A stretch of DNA of 64,000 nucleotides from Galeopsis tetrahit (GCA_963675135.1 OY776121.1:82296875-82360874); one strand, 5' to 3'; counted from the first letter of the stretch, positions 46,756 through 58,700 are shown. Notes: a model not told the origin generated them from the letters alone. Made by a program: numbers and translations.

Positions 46756-48904
46756 GTTTTTAATTGGACGGGATCTCTTGTTAGGCTGTTACACAATTAA
46801 TGGTGTTACATCTTCTGTTACATGATTTAGATGAATGTCATGTGTCTTAATTATAAATTTAATTAATAATTAATTTAAGTTGATTATTGTAAAAATAAAA
46901 TCACTTTAATCTCTCTCCAAATCTAACTAAAACATTTAAATTTAAAAAAAAAAAACTTACGTGTAAAATTTTTTTTATACAAACTATACTTTTTATATTC
47001 AAATTGTTTAAATAATTTTATTAGAGAAATCTTAAACGATGTCAAAAAAATTTTTACAACCAGTTTATTTAAATATAATTAAATATTTTTAAGTGATTTA
47101 ATAATTTTTGAAATTTTATTTAAGAATAATTAGATCAATACAAAACAAAATATATAAAAGTACTTAATATATATATAATTTAATATTTTATTGAAATATA
47201 ATTAAATACAAAACTGAATTTTTCCATTAAAATCTTTTATATTCAGTTTAACACTTATAATAAATAAAAGTGTTGAGTAAATATAGTTAAATAAAAAATG
47301 ACTTATTTAAAAAATTTATGATCAATTTATATTAAATGTAAAAAATTTAATTGTAGAACTTTTATTCTAGTTTTTTTATGAAATATTTTTCAATTTTATA
47401 TTTAATTGTATTCTTCAGTTTATATTTCACACAAAATTATTTAAGAAATTTATATCGATTTTACATTCAGTTTTGTATTTAATTTTGTTGTTTCATATTT
47501 TGTATTCATAATTTGTATAACAATAATTTTCATATTTATTATTTCATAATATCTCAATTCTTTTTTAAAAAAACCATATTTTTACGTTCCAAAAAGAAAA
47601 CCCATATTTTAAAAATGTTTTTCAAATTTTATAGTTAGGAAGAGTGTTGATTGGTTTTTTTTTTTCATTCTAGCTTCATAAAATTAAATTCAAATTAACT
47701 TTCCTTTTTACTATTTACTTAATTTAAAAAAAAATGCTGCGAGATTTAATTAGATTTGAAAAGTGAATAAGGGATTTTATTTTGATCCTAATTAACCTAA
47801 ATTAGTTATTAGCTAAATTAATAATTAAGCACTACAAAATATTGGCCAAAAGGCAACGACGATTAGCAAGGGCAGATTGTCGTTGCCAATTGGCAACGAC
47901 TTTGGTAACGGGCAGAAAAAAGGCGACGGGGGCGGGTGTCATTGCCTTAAGGCAACGGGAGTGGACCCCATTGCAAAAAGGCAACGGTTTATAACGCCCG
48001 TTGCGAAAAGGCGACGGCAGTGGGCCCCGTTGCCATTTGGCAACGGGTCCCCCTCGCTAAATAGCAACGGCAGTGGACCCGTTGCCTTCCCCGTCGCCCT
48101 AATTGAATATAAATTGGAATTTTTTCATAACTCAATATTACGGCTTTTTCATAACTCAATATTACGACTTTTTTATACTGCGTTTATTTTATTTCTGAAA
48201 TTTAAATTTATGCTTTTGTCCAATTAAAAACAGAAAGATAATTTTTGTAAAATATATGATAAAAACGAGTTAATTAACACCAAAAATAGGAATGAAAATG
48301 CATAGTCTGTGTTTAAATAAACCCAAAAAAAAAAATCTAAAAAAATTATAGACTTGTCTAGTTAGTAAACATAAGATATTTTAAATCAATGACATTTTTT
48401 TTAGTTAGAACTAATATTAATGTCCAAACATAACGACACATGCTAACCTAACTCAATAAAAATGGAGTAATATTTTTTTTTTTGAAGGAATTGAAAATTA
48501 ATATTTCAAAACATTAATAATCTTTAAATTCAATATAATAATAATAAACGTTGGAGTATAATTTAAATTAACTATAAATCGACCATAGGTGATTAAGATT
48601 AGGACTTTAGGAGTGATTATTGAGGTGTTCTTATTTTCGCGAAAATGAAAAATGAAAATAAAAGTTGGATCGTTGAATATGACATTTAGCAAAAAAATTT
48701 CGACATTCTTCCAATATTTTATGAATTATTAGGCTCAATATTATTATTATATATGAATATTTATAAATATATAGTATATATTTTTAAAAAAATATCGTTA
48801 ATATCGATATGGATGATTTTTTTTGAATATATTATTATTGACGATATATCAAATATATTATTATTGACGATATATCAGGTATATTTCCATATCAGGTGGG
48901 TGGG

Positions 48905-49012
48905 ATGGGTGGGGCGTCGAGGCCGTCGGGGGCGTCGCACAACGTTCATGATCGTAGCCAGGTTGATCAGGATCAGGATGATACTGAGGATGATGGTGGT
49001 GATGAGGAGTGA
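48905..49012 (+). pseudogene. Short C-terminal coding-like fragment with acidic tail
   Basis: A GC-richer island in AT-rich DNA reads in one frame through SRPSGASHNVHDRSQVDQ and then an Asp/Glu-rich tail DTEDDGGDEE before a TGA. It could be the last exon remnant of the element's ancestral protein or of a captured gene. It is too short to assign. Confidence 0.3.
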
Positions 49013-49189
49013 TACATTTTTATATTACTTTGTTATGTGTGATGTTATTATATTACATTGACGTTGAGGATTAATTTTTATTTTAATGTTGTGTGTGATT
49101 ATTTTAATTAAATGGATAAGTGAATTGATATTTTTAAATGGATAAGTGAAAATAATTATATTTAATGTTGTGAATTGAAAATTATAATG

Positions 49190-49420
49190 AATTTAAATGA
49201 TGTGATTAGAATAAATTTACATGTATAAGCGAAAATAATTATACTCAATGTTGTATGTAATTATAATGTTGTGAATTGAAAATCAGAATGAATTTAAATG
49301 ATGTGATTAGAATAAATTTAAATGTATAAGTGAAAATAATTATACTTAATGTTGTATGTAATTATAATGTTGTGAATTGAAAATTAGAATGAATTTAAAT
49401 GTTGTAAATTGAAGATTATA
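49190..49420. repeat. About 101-bp tandem repeat inside the CACTA element
   Basis: The segment AATTTAAATGATGTGATTAG recurs near 49190 and 49291, with a third partial copy near 49392 (AATTTAAATGTTG). Units share GTATAAGyGAAAATAATTAT and a TTGTGAATTGAAAAT segment. Confidence 0.85.
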
Positions 49421-49629
49421 ATAAATTTAAATTGTGTGAATTGATATCGTAATTAAATTATTTAATTTGAAACATATAATTTAGTTAATTCTCATTTAGA
49501 AATAAATATGATATGCTTTGATAATTTAATAAGCAACAATTAAAGTTAGAATGGATTGAATTAAAGAATTAAAAACTAAAATTAAATTGAATATATATTA
49601 ATTGCATTCACAACATGTGGACAAAAGCT

Positions 49630-49775
49630 CCTAGTCTAAACGGCACACAGGGGGCGCCCAAAAGCCTTCGAGACCGAGAGGTCCCGAGTTCAAACCCCGC
49701 AGACAGCAAAATTCGCGAAAAATGGGTGGCCTCGATACCTGGGTTCGAAACCCAGCTTCGCATTTTTTAAGTGTT
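49630..49775. other. tRNA-like (Pol III B-box-like) segments
   Basis: GAGGTCCCGAGTTCAAACCC (about 49678-49697) and CTGGGTTCGAAACCCAG (about 49739-49755) resemble tRNA T-arms / B boxes. The second has a perfect 5-bp stem. No full tRNA fold was found, so this may be a tRNA or SINE remnant carried by the element. Confidence 0.4.
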
Positions 49776-50157
49776 AATAAAAAGGCGACGGCCAAAAGGC
49801 AACGGCAGTGGGCCCGTTGCCAAAAGGCGACGGTCGTGGGCCCCGTTGCGAAAAGGCAACGGATTATTGTCGTTGCCAATTGGCAATGGCTGTCGCCCTC
49901 GCTGAAAGGCAACGGTCATCTGCCGTTGCCAAAAGACAACGGTTTTCCCCAAATCGTTGCCTATAAAATAGCAACGAGCATATCCGTTGCCTTCATCATT
50001 AGTGAGGGCATATCCTTTGTAGAGGCAACGAGCATATCCGTTGCCTTCATCATTAGTGAGGGCAGATCCTTTGTAGTGAAGACACGTGTCATTCATCTAA
50101 ATAATGTAACAGAAGATGTAACATCGCCGTGTAAGGAGATTCCGTCCTGTTTTTAAT

Positions 50158-51679
50158 GAGTATTGCTTGGTAACTACATTATCAAAATTTATGTACTTAA
50201 AATTTTGAGTATGATATGATGTAATTTTATATTAAATTAATTGTGTAAAGAACAGTTGAACGGTGAAATTCAAATTTTATATCTTGAATTAAAATAAGAC
50301 GAGAGAGCGCATAACATCCCACGGTCCAGTCAAGTGCATTTCGAAACAAGGACTTAAAGTTTACCAACTCACGAGGTTTAGAAATTATAATGTATATATC
50401 AAACTGTAATTAAAGAACTAATAATCAGTGTTACGGAGTACTCCAATACACAAAAAAAAAAAATATATATATATATATATATGACTTTCTAAAGAATTGT
50501 TCTAATTTTTTAAAATTAAATTCCGAAATGTATGTAAATTATTTAATTTTATCAGTCCCACTTATTGAGTGATACATGGGTGCAATTGATTGCATATATA
50601 CTATTGAGATTGTGATTTAATTAATTGAGTTAAATGTTAAGATTAAAGATTAAATTAAACATTGAAATTCAAATGTAGCTATACACTCAATTGTATAGAA
50701 GAATTTGCTTAATTAAGAATTATTATATACATAATGCATGAAAGTGTGATCATTGTTTTAGTTAAAAAAATAAAAATTGAACATGTCTAAAATTGTAAAA
50801 AGTGGAGAGTATGAAACTAAATTGTATTGTAAAATGACATCATCACATTAAAGGTGTATGCTCTTCATTGTTAATAAATGGAGTACTTGTGTTAATTAAA
50901 AATGAGGCTATCCAATAAATGACCTTATAAGGCGGTGGCGTATAAATGTTACTGTGAATGGAGCTTAATTTAATGGAAGTAGCTTAGCCCATTAACTAAC
51001 AAATTTGGTTCTCCACGACCCTATCCTTGCTGTTGGGTTTTATGACTGAATTTGTAACTACTCTAGTATTCCACTTTATATGATATTTTCCGTTTTAAAC
51101 TAATTAAAATTTCATGACCTTGCTTTTGATTTTTTTCTCAAAATGTCTCATTCCAATAGAAATATCAGTCCACTTTTTTATACCCCATAATCCCTCATTG
51201 CCTTTCTGATCATATAACATTGTTTGAAACAGTTACGTTATGTTTGGTAGCATTAAAAGTCCTTAAAAATAAAATAATATGACTTGCATATTGTTATATG
51301 GTTGTTTGATATGATGATGCATTTCTTTTTCTTTCTTTTTTTTTTCCGATCAAACTGGGCTATTATTCTGGCCAGATTGAAAAATACTCCGTATTGTAAT
51401 ACGATAATACCAGTCTCTAGCAACTCTTCAATTTCTATAATGTTTTTTTTTTATATGGTGTAAAAATACTTTGCTACCCTTCTTTTTCAAATTTCTCATC
51501 CATCTTTCCCCTTTTTTTGGATTTTTTTTCCTTCTCAACCTAAATTCATCTTCTACAAATACACTTGGACGGTTTCTTTTCATTTTTGTTTTTTGCACTT
51601 CTTGTGTCTTCCGGTGGCGCCCCTCAAGATTAAAACGTAGTAAAAAAAATAGGGTGGATTTAACTTTTTGCTCAAAAAA
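50158..51679. other. Non-coding spacer
   Basis: AT-rich, with an AT microsatellite at about 50464-50481. No gene is seen. Confidence 0.6.
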
Positions 51680-51688
51680 AAAAAAATA

Positions 51689-52398
51689 GGGTGGGACTAT
51701 TTACACCTCCATTTCGGTGTAGAACACTCCCCCAATGTTTTTAATAATATAATAATAGTGTAAAAACCCCAAAATACCCTTTGAGTAATATTACACTACT
51801 AAATGCACCTCCAATACTAAGTGCACCCCTCCTTCACTTTAAACCCTAAATCTAAAATTTTCTCCACAAATGTCGCCGCAATGTCGCCGCCGCCGCCACC
51901 ACCACCACCAATACTAAGAAAAAAAAAGAAGGTTTCTGCATCTTCGGGAGCGATATACTTACCAGGCGGCCGGTGGGGGCGATGCACTTACCAGACGGCG
52001 GCGACGGCCGATACACTTACCTGGGGTGGGGGAGGTCGACATCTTCGATCAGGAGGCGGGGCGGCGAGGTCGATCGGAGCGGCACGGCGGGTTTAACGAA
52101 AACGAAATCGGAGAGGGAGGGGGAGGCCATCGCGGCCGAGGGAGAAGGAGAGGGAGGCGGCCGAGGGAGAAGGAGGCGGAGGTTGCCGCGGTTGAGGGAG
52201 GGGGCGGCGGCAAGGTGTGGTAAAGGCGGAGAGAATTAGGGTTTGGATAAGAGTGTGGATAGTAAAGGGGTATTATATAGATTTATGGGAGAAAAGGGTA
52301 TTTAAGATAATTCCAAGGGGGTGCATCTATCTCGACAAATTTGAGGGGGAGTGCATCAATCGGTGGAGTGTTAAATGGAGGTGTAAATAGTCAGACCC
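51689..52398. mobile_element. MULE-like element with GC-rich core, 710 bp, 9-bp TSD
   Basis: The left end reads GGGTGGGACTATTTACACCT; the right end, read inward, reads GGGTCTGACTATTTACACCT. Both continue CCATTT. The flanks are AAAAAAATA (51680-51688 and 52399-52407), low-complexity but placed exactly at the repeat ends. The core (about 51880-52220) is GC-rich with GCCGCC and GGCGGC runs. Open frames there (51821-52239) are low-complexity and not assignable. Confidence 0.75.
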
Positions 52399-52435
52399 AA
52401 AAAAATAATATGTTAAATTGTGAAGTAGTTGTGAA

Positions 52436-54161
52436 TAGAGATGTTTATCCGGGCCGGGCTAACCGGACTGACCCGTTTAACCCTGAAAAATACAGGGTTA
52501 GGGTTCATGAATTATAGGCCCGTTTAAAACCGGGCTTTTTTAACCCGGACCGGTTAGCCCGTGGACTAAACCGGGCCAGCTCGCTAGCCCGAGTTGTTAC
52601 CTTTTTTTCTTTTTTTTTAATAAATAACCTAAGAACAAATTTTGGGTCATTTGACAAATAACCATAACTATAAGTATTAAGAAGCTCATTACCATCAATT
52701 AGTCATTATTACTATTTTTTATTAGATTATAATATTTGTTTAGCTTATTTGGTCATATTAAGGACCAATAAGTTCTAGAATTGTGTTTAAATTATTTTTT
52801 TTCTCATTTACTGATCATTAACTAATTATGTATTTTTCTATTTTATTTGCGGGCTAGTCTTGTATGAAATATTGCATATATGCATTTCAGTTATTCACAC
52901 ACATGTTCTTTATAAATACACCCACAAACTTAATTCACACACACAATTTTTATAAATACACCAACAAACTTAATTCACACACACATTTTTTATAAATACA
53001 CCAACAAACTTAATTCACACACACTTTTTATAAATACACCCACTGACAGCTTAATTCGAAAATTTTAATCTGTTTATTTTACTCGTTTCGGTGGTTTTTT
53101 TATCTTTTATTTTATTGTCGAACGCGGGATATTAAATGTAGTAATTCAAATTGTAATATGTAGTAATACACATTATTTTATGTAGTAATAACACAAACTA
53201 TTTATATAATAATACAAATTATTTTATTTAGTAACACGTTTTTTCTAGTGTTTTTATTGATGTAGTAACTCACATTATAATACGTAGTAACATATATTAT
53301 CGAATGTAGTAAACACAATAATCATGTTGTAATACAAAATGTTTTATTGTAGGATGATGCAAAAAATATTAGATCATTTGATAAAGTTACATATAGTAAC
53401 AAACGTCTATTCAATGTAGTAATTCAAACTGCAGTATGTAGTAACATATAATTTTTTATGTAGTAAAACAAATTATTACATGTAGTAATAACACAATTTT
53501 ATATAGTAATACTGATTCTTTTATATTTTTATATTTTTTTTTATTGATTAAGTAACCCACATTATAATATATAGTAACATATATTATTGCATGTAGTAAG
53601 ATATATTATTGTACGTAATACAAAATAACATTGACCCATAATAATTAGTATTAAAGAATATTTAAAGATATAAAATATTTAAGGATTAAGGTCATCGTAA
53701 ATTGCAGCGTCCGACCGCGGTCTGAGGTGACCGAAAACTGCTCGGAGAAGACGACCATGTTCAATTTCTGTCAGTGGGTGCATTTATAAAAAATGTGTGT
53801 GTGAATTAAGCTTATGGGTGTACTTATAAAAAATGTGTGTGTGAATTAAGTTTGTGGGTGTATTTATAAAAAATGTGTGTGAATTAAGCTTGTGGGTGTA
53901 TTTATAAAGAACATGTGTGTGAATGACTGAAATGCATGTGTGCAATATTGCATATAAGTTTTTGTGTTTATTTGCTTGTTGAACGTGCGAATTGAGACCT
54001 TTAATTTTAAAAGAAAAAAAATATTGTAGTCCGTTAGTGACCCGTTTAGCCCGTGACCCGCTAGGGTTAGGGTTAGGTCACAACAACTATAGGCCCGTTA
54101 AATATGAATCGGTTAAAGCCCTAACTCGTTTAGCCCGTAGCAGGGTTGATAGACATCAATG
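52436..54161. mobile_element. Probable hAT-like element carrying a nested MULE
   Basis: The left end reads TAGAGATGTTTATCCGGGCC; the right end, read inward, reads CATTGATGTCTATCAACCC. Just inside both ends are GC-rich blocks with CGGGCTAA / TTAGCCCG and GGCCCGTT motifs (52450-52600 and 54030-54140), typical of a widespread plant hAT type. The MULE at 52851-53966 interrupts it. No clear 8-bp duplication was found, so the exact boundary is uncertain. Confidence 0.6.
52851..53966. mobile_element. MULE-like element, copy B of the 'GTAGTAA' family, 1116 bp, 9-bp TSD
   Basis: It is flanked by the exact 9-bp repeat TTTATTTGC (52842-52850 and 53967-53975). The left end is GGGCTAGTCTTGTATGAAAT; the right end, read inward, is CACAAAAACTTATATGCAAT. 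Both arms carry about four blocks of TTTATAAATACACCCACAAA type with TTAATTCACACACA spacers, mirrored left and right over about 180 bp. The core (about 53097-53770) has many TGTAGTAA units and matches copy A (10415-11393). Confidence 0.88.
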
Positions 54162-54280
54162 TGGGTAGTAATTAGTAATGGGCCATCTTAATGGGTCGTA
54201 ATAAATACGAGATAAAGGCCCAACCCAAAATATCCATTATGATGAATAAGCAAGCAAGCCGCATATGCCAATTTCTTAAT

Positions 54281-55401
54281 GGGATGGGGTATATACCCCT
54301 CCAGCTTTGTTAGATACACTACCCTTCAACTTTTATTAATTAAATATTCATGTAAAATATCAGTTTTGCCCTTCTATTAAAATACAAAAAAATAGATACA
54401 CTTCCCATAAATTTAATCTTAACCCTAATTTTAACCCTAATCTTAACCCTAATTTGACGAGCTGTCGTCGCCGTCGCCGCCGCCGCACCTCCGGCCACCA
54501 CTGCGCACAATTAATTTAGAAATTTAAAAAATCAACCTTGAAAACTAAAAAAAAAAAAATTCGACGACAAACCAGAGTCGACCAAAAACACTCCGGTTGA
54601 CACTGGTTTGTCGACCAAAGACATTTCGGCCGACTCTGGTTCGCCGACCAAAAATACTCCGGTCGACTTTGTGTTTTAGAAAAAAAAAAAAAAAAAATTA
54701 AGAAAACTGAATTTTTCGGCCATTTTGGGTCGCCCAAAAACATTCTCATCGACACCCTGTTGTCGACGTGAGTGTTTTTAGGCGACCCAAAATAGTCGAA
54801 AATTTAAAAAAAAAAAAAAACCTGAACTGTTTTTTTTCGCCGGCGACGCGGAGAAGAGATGGCGACGCTGGGAGAGGGGGGCATGACGGGTTTGGCGGTG
54901 GGGGAAGGGTTTATTGCAGAAAAAAAAAAAAAGAGAGAAGAAAGAAAGGTTGCAGACGCGGGAGTGAGGGCGGCGGCGCGCTCAATGGCAGTGGCGGTCC
55001 GGCGGATGGGGCGACGCGGCGCGACACGGCCAGCGGTGGTGGGGGGCGGTGCGACGCAGCCCGCGAAGGTGAGGGGCGGCGCGACGCAGCCGGCGAAGGT
55101 GAGGGGCGGCGCGACGCAGCCAGCGAAGGTGGGGGGCTGCGCGACGCGGCCATCGGTGGTGGGGGAGGCGCGACCAGCGAAGGTGGGGGCGGCGGCGCTT
55201 CGTCGGCGGCGGCTGGAATGGAGGATGAAGGAGATGGAAGTTAGGGTTTTAAGTGTGGAGAATGTATTTATGGAGAGTTTTTTTAAAAAGGGTACTATGG
55301 GTAATTTGGGGAGAGTGCATGTATAATTTATCACTTTTTGGGGGAGTGCGGATATCGGGGGAGTGCATTAAACAAAGCTGGAGGGGTATATACCCCATCC
55401 C
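54281..55401. mobile_element. MULE-like element with GC-rich core, 1121 bp, 9-bp TSD
   Basis: It is flanked by the exact 9-bp repeat TTTCTTAAT (54272-54280 and 55402-55410). Both ends begin GGGATGGGGTATATACCCCT and match perfectly for 31 bp. The interior has repeated GTCGACC / GGTCGAC-type blocks (54560-54780) and a GC-rich minisatellite (about 55025-55160, unit near GCGACGCAGCCGGCGAAGGT). Overlapping open frames on both strands (54768-55334) are Gly/Arg/Ala/Pro repeats, which I do not call genes. Confidence 0.9.
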
Positions 55402-55410
55402 TTTCTTAAT

Positions 55411-55735
55411 TAAAAGTTGAAACATCTTCTGGACTGGAGTAGTAATTTTTACTTCTGGATTTAAATTTCATCCTGAATATATGTGATTCTATCATCAGAA
55501 AGGGAAGCACAATTGTAATTCTTTCATCAGGATTTAAATTTCAAAGACGTTGACCCAGCCGACGATTTGTGCAGCTGTGTTCTGCGAATATGCCTAGCTC
55601 TCGTCACTCCGTTTTGACCATTTCTTTGCCAAACCAAAACTCTCCGCCACCGCCCCTCGTCCGCCGCTTTCCCATCCGTTTCAAATCATGAAAAGAGTCT
55701 GTTAAAATACAAGAGAAAATTCGAGACCCTAGAAA
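55411..55735 (+). promoter_or_regulatory. Upstream region and probable 5' leader of the MFS gene
   Basis: Non-coding, between the MULE and the MFS ATG. The MULE ends only about 335 bp before the start codon, so it may have displaced or altered the promoter. No certain TATA box is seen. Confidence 0.45.
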
Positions 55736-58700
55736 ATGAGGGCAGCCACATTGACGCTCGTGCTGGTGAATCTAGCAGGAATAATGGAAAGAGCAGATGA
55801 ATCATTGTTACCGGGAGTCTACAAAGAGGTAGGGCAAGCACTCCACTCCGGCCCCACCGCCCTCGGCCTTTTGACCCTTTTCCGATCCATGGTCCAGGCT
55901 CTTTGCTACCCCTTAGCGGCCTACTTGGCCTCCCGACATAATCGGGCCCACGTCATCGCTTATGGGGCTTTCCTATGGGCTGCCGCCACCTTCCTCGTTG
56001 CCCTCTCCTCCACCTTCTCTCAGGTAATTCAATTTTAATTTGTGGATTAATTAGGGGTTTTAGTGAGTGTGAATGTGTGTCTTGTTGGATTTTTTTTATC
56101 ATTGAGGTGTGAATGATCATCTGGATTGAATTGTCTGCACCTTTTTTTTTAAATAAATGTGGATCATGAAGAGGTAAACCAAACTTAATTAGTTGGTGAT
56201 AAATATCATAGCAGATGGTGTTCATTTGAGATATTTGAAAATGTATACATGTTCTTCAAATTTCTGTTGCGTGTGAAGTTGTCAACTGTTGGCTTATTGG
56301 ATTTGGTAGGGCAATATATTATGGCGGGTAATGAGCATTTTGCTTGCTGTAAGAAGTTTTACTCATAATTTAATACAATATGAATATGATTAGGCTTAGT
56401 TAATGGAAACTTAATTTGCTGATCCCTTCAACAGATCCTGAATACCATGAGATTATCATAAATAGGACGTTATTTGATATGATAGCTGTTACCAATGAAG
56501 CAAAATGTATGAGAAATGATTGTTTGGTAAATTTGATTTTGTTCTGTGATAGAGGCATTCTGGCAGAAGTTTGTGGGATAGGATAAGGATGACATGCTCG
56601 TGCAGAATGACCAAATTTTTTAGCTCTGTAGTTTTATTGATTGGTAAAGATACTGAATATATAAATTTTTTTGCTGGTGAATCACAGAACATTCTTTTCA
56701 CCGATGAATTGCTCCTTTGCAGTTCTTGCATAATCAATATCAGTATATAGATCATAGATGACATGAAAATGATGGATTATATGTTTATGGTGCAGTCTCC
56801 TTGTTGGCAATGGGAAGAAATAAAGTCTTTGCAAAAATAGAGGATTAGATGCAAGACTGAAGGACTTTTTGGATCTATCATGAGTTATGCATCAACGTTT
56901 AAATGGATTCCAGGCTATGGTTCCAGACTTTCATCTATATGAAAATGCATGTGGGTGGGAGGGTACCTTTATAGTGATGTACTAAAATGCCCCTTCACGA
57001 ACTTAACAACTCGCTTATAATTTCTTTAATATCATCTACCAGGTAGCTGTATCAAGAGCTTTGAATGGGATAGGCCTCGCTATTGTTGCCCCTGCAATTC
57101 AGTCCCTTGTAGCTGATTCAACTGATGATAATACCCGTGGGCAGGCTTTTGGCTGGCTGCAACTTACCAGCAATATTGGTTCAGTAATTGGTGGATTATT
57201 CTCATTATTGATAGCTCCGATTACTTTTATGGGAATTTCTGGTTGGAGAATTTCTTTTCATCTTGTTGGCATAGTTAGTGTTGTTGTTGGGATACTAGTT
57301 AAAATATTTGCTATTGACCCTCACTTCCAGAACAGTGATATTGAAGGTAGTAACCAAATTCCCAAAATGCCCTTCCAATCAGACATCAAAGATCTAGTCC
57401 AGGAAGCCAAATCAGTGATAAAGATCCCGTCTTTTCAAATTATTGTAGCTCAAGGTGTCACGGGCTCGTTTCCTTGGTCGGCCTTGTCCTTTGCTCCGAT
57501 GTGGTTGGAGCTAACTGGTTTCTCCCATGAGAAAACTGCTATCCTTATAGGCTCGTTTGTGGTTGGAAACTCCCTTGGTGGTGTCTTTGGGGGTATGATG
57601 GGTGATTTTCTGTCTGTTCGCCTTCCGAATTCTGGCAGGATAATTTTGTCACAGATAAGCTCGGGATCAGCTATCCCTCTTGCAGCAATTCTTTTTTTGG
57701 TTGTGCCAAATAATCCATCTCTGGTGGTCTTGCATGCTCTTGTCCTGTTTGTCACAGGTTTCTGCATTTCTTGGAATGCTCCAGCCACAAACAAGTAAGA
57801 CCTATATATAACACACTGTTTATCCTTTCTCAATGTAGAACCAAACATTGCGTTCCTTATGGAGCTTCACTTCACCATCCATGTTAATTTTTTTTTTTTT
57901 TAAATCGTAATAGTGTTAGTCTCATCGTCAGTTTGACTCTATAATGAACACAATATTGGGTTCCATACACCCACATGACCACACCTCATACTACATCACT
58001 AGAATCACAATTTTTCCATGATATAATTCATGAGTTTGTACTTTGTAGAGATTCTCCTGTGTTATTGGGGTGTTTGCAACAAATTATGCTTTTGAGAAAG
58101 TGATTTAATTAGGTAATTGTGACAAAAATTGCTGTGTGTTTGACAGCTTCTAGAAACACTTATTTCTAGAAGTTGTGAGAAGTTGCGAGAAGTTGCTTTG
58201 CAAATAAGTGAGTCTCCACTGTTTTGCAGAGTTTGCAAACACCACCTTAGGAGTAAAAGTGACAAGTGCTTGCAAAATTTGTAGAAGGTAGAAGTGGAGT
58301 GTTTGTAAAAGGTAAAATATTCTAGATGATTAGAACTCAGATCAGCTTTTGCAACCACACCAACTCTTCAGTTTGATATAATAATCATTGTTGCAAACAC
58401 CCTATGAAGCTATAACATGACTTATTAGAGGAAATAATAAACATTAGATGGAGATGAGGAAAAATAATTCCTTCTGTGGTACTATAATGATGTTGAATAT
58501 CATAATGACTTGCCATAGACAGTCCAATTTTTGCAGAGATAGTCCCTGAGAAATCCCGAACGAGTATTTATGCTTTAGACCGGTCCTTTGAGTCTGTACT
58601 GTCATCGTTTGCTCCTCCAACTGTTGGACTGCTGGCCCAATATGTTTATGGATATAAGCCCATTCCAGAAGGCTCCGAAGATATTTTGACCGACAGAGAA

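Larger units (their letters stand above)
47830..50078. mobile_element. Non-autonomous CACTA (En/Spm-type) element, 2249 bp, 3-bp TSD
   Basis: The ends are CACTACAAAATATTGG on the left and, read inward, CACTACAAAGGATCTGCC on the right. They are flanked by the 3-bp duplication AAG (47827-47829 and 50079-50081). Both subterminal regions (about 47850-48090 and 49785-50060) are packed with GGCAACGG / CCGTTGCC motifs in both orientations, as expected for transposase-binding subterminal repeats. The last 54 bp at the right end are duplicated in tandem (49971-50024 and 50025-50078). The interior has a roughly 101-bp tandem repeat, a short acidic coding-like tail and tRNA-like segments. No transposase is seen; open frames over the repeats (for example 47877-48227) are not genes. 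Confidence 0.92.
46765..50148. mobile_element. MULE-like element split by a CACTA insertion, 9-bp TSD
   Basis: It is flanked by the exact 9-bp repeat GTTTTTAAT (46756-46764 and 50149-50157). The left end reads TGGACGGGATCTC; the right end, read inward, reads AGGACGGAATCTCC. Both continue into GTTACATCTTCTGTTACAT and TTTAGATGAATGwCAyGTGTCTT (partly quoted), so the inverted repeats are about 90-95 bp. A CACTA element (47830-50078) sits at the inner edge of the right repeat. Without it the element is about 1.13 kb, AT-rich and non-coding. Confidence 0.85.

Noticed and set aside
47877..48227. 116-codon frame in the CACTA left end
   Set aside because: It translates the GGCAACGG subterminal repeats.
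49630..49775. A functional tRNA gene
   Set aside because: Only T-arm-like pieces are seen; no acceptor, D or anticodon arm could be fitted.
54768..55334. Gly/Arg/Ala-rich open frames on both strands
   Set aside because: They are readings of a GC minisatellite inside a MULE.
58068..58402. Firm hAT assignment of the intronic MITE
   Set aside because: The ends are good inverted repeats but no 8-bp duplication could be found at the borders.
57795..58522. Placing the third MFS exon after TTTTTGCAG at about 58539
   Set aside because: That junction gives a frame with an early stop; the GACAG|TCCAAT acceptor at 58522/58523 keeps the frame and the NPIFAEIVPEK sequence.
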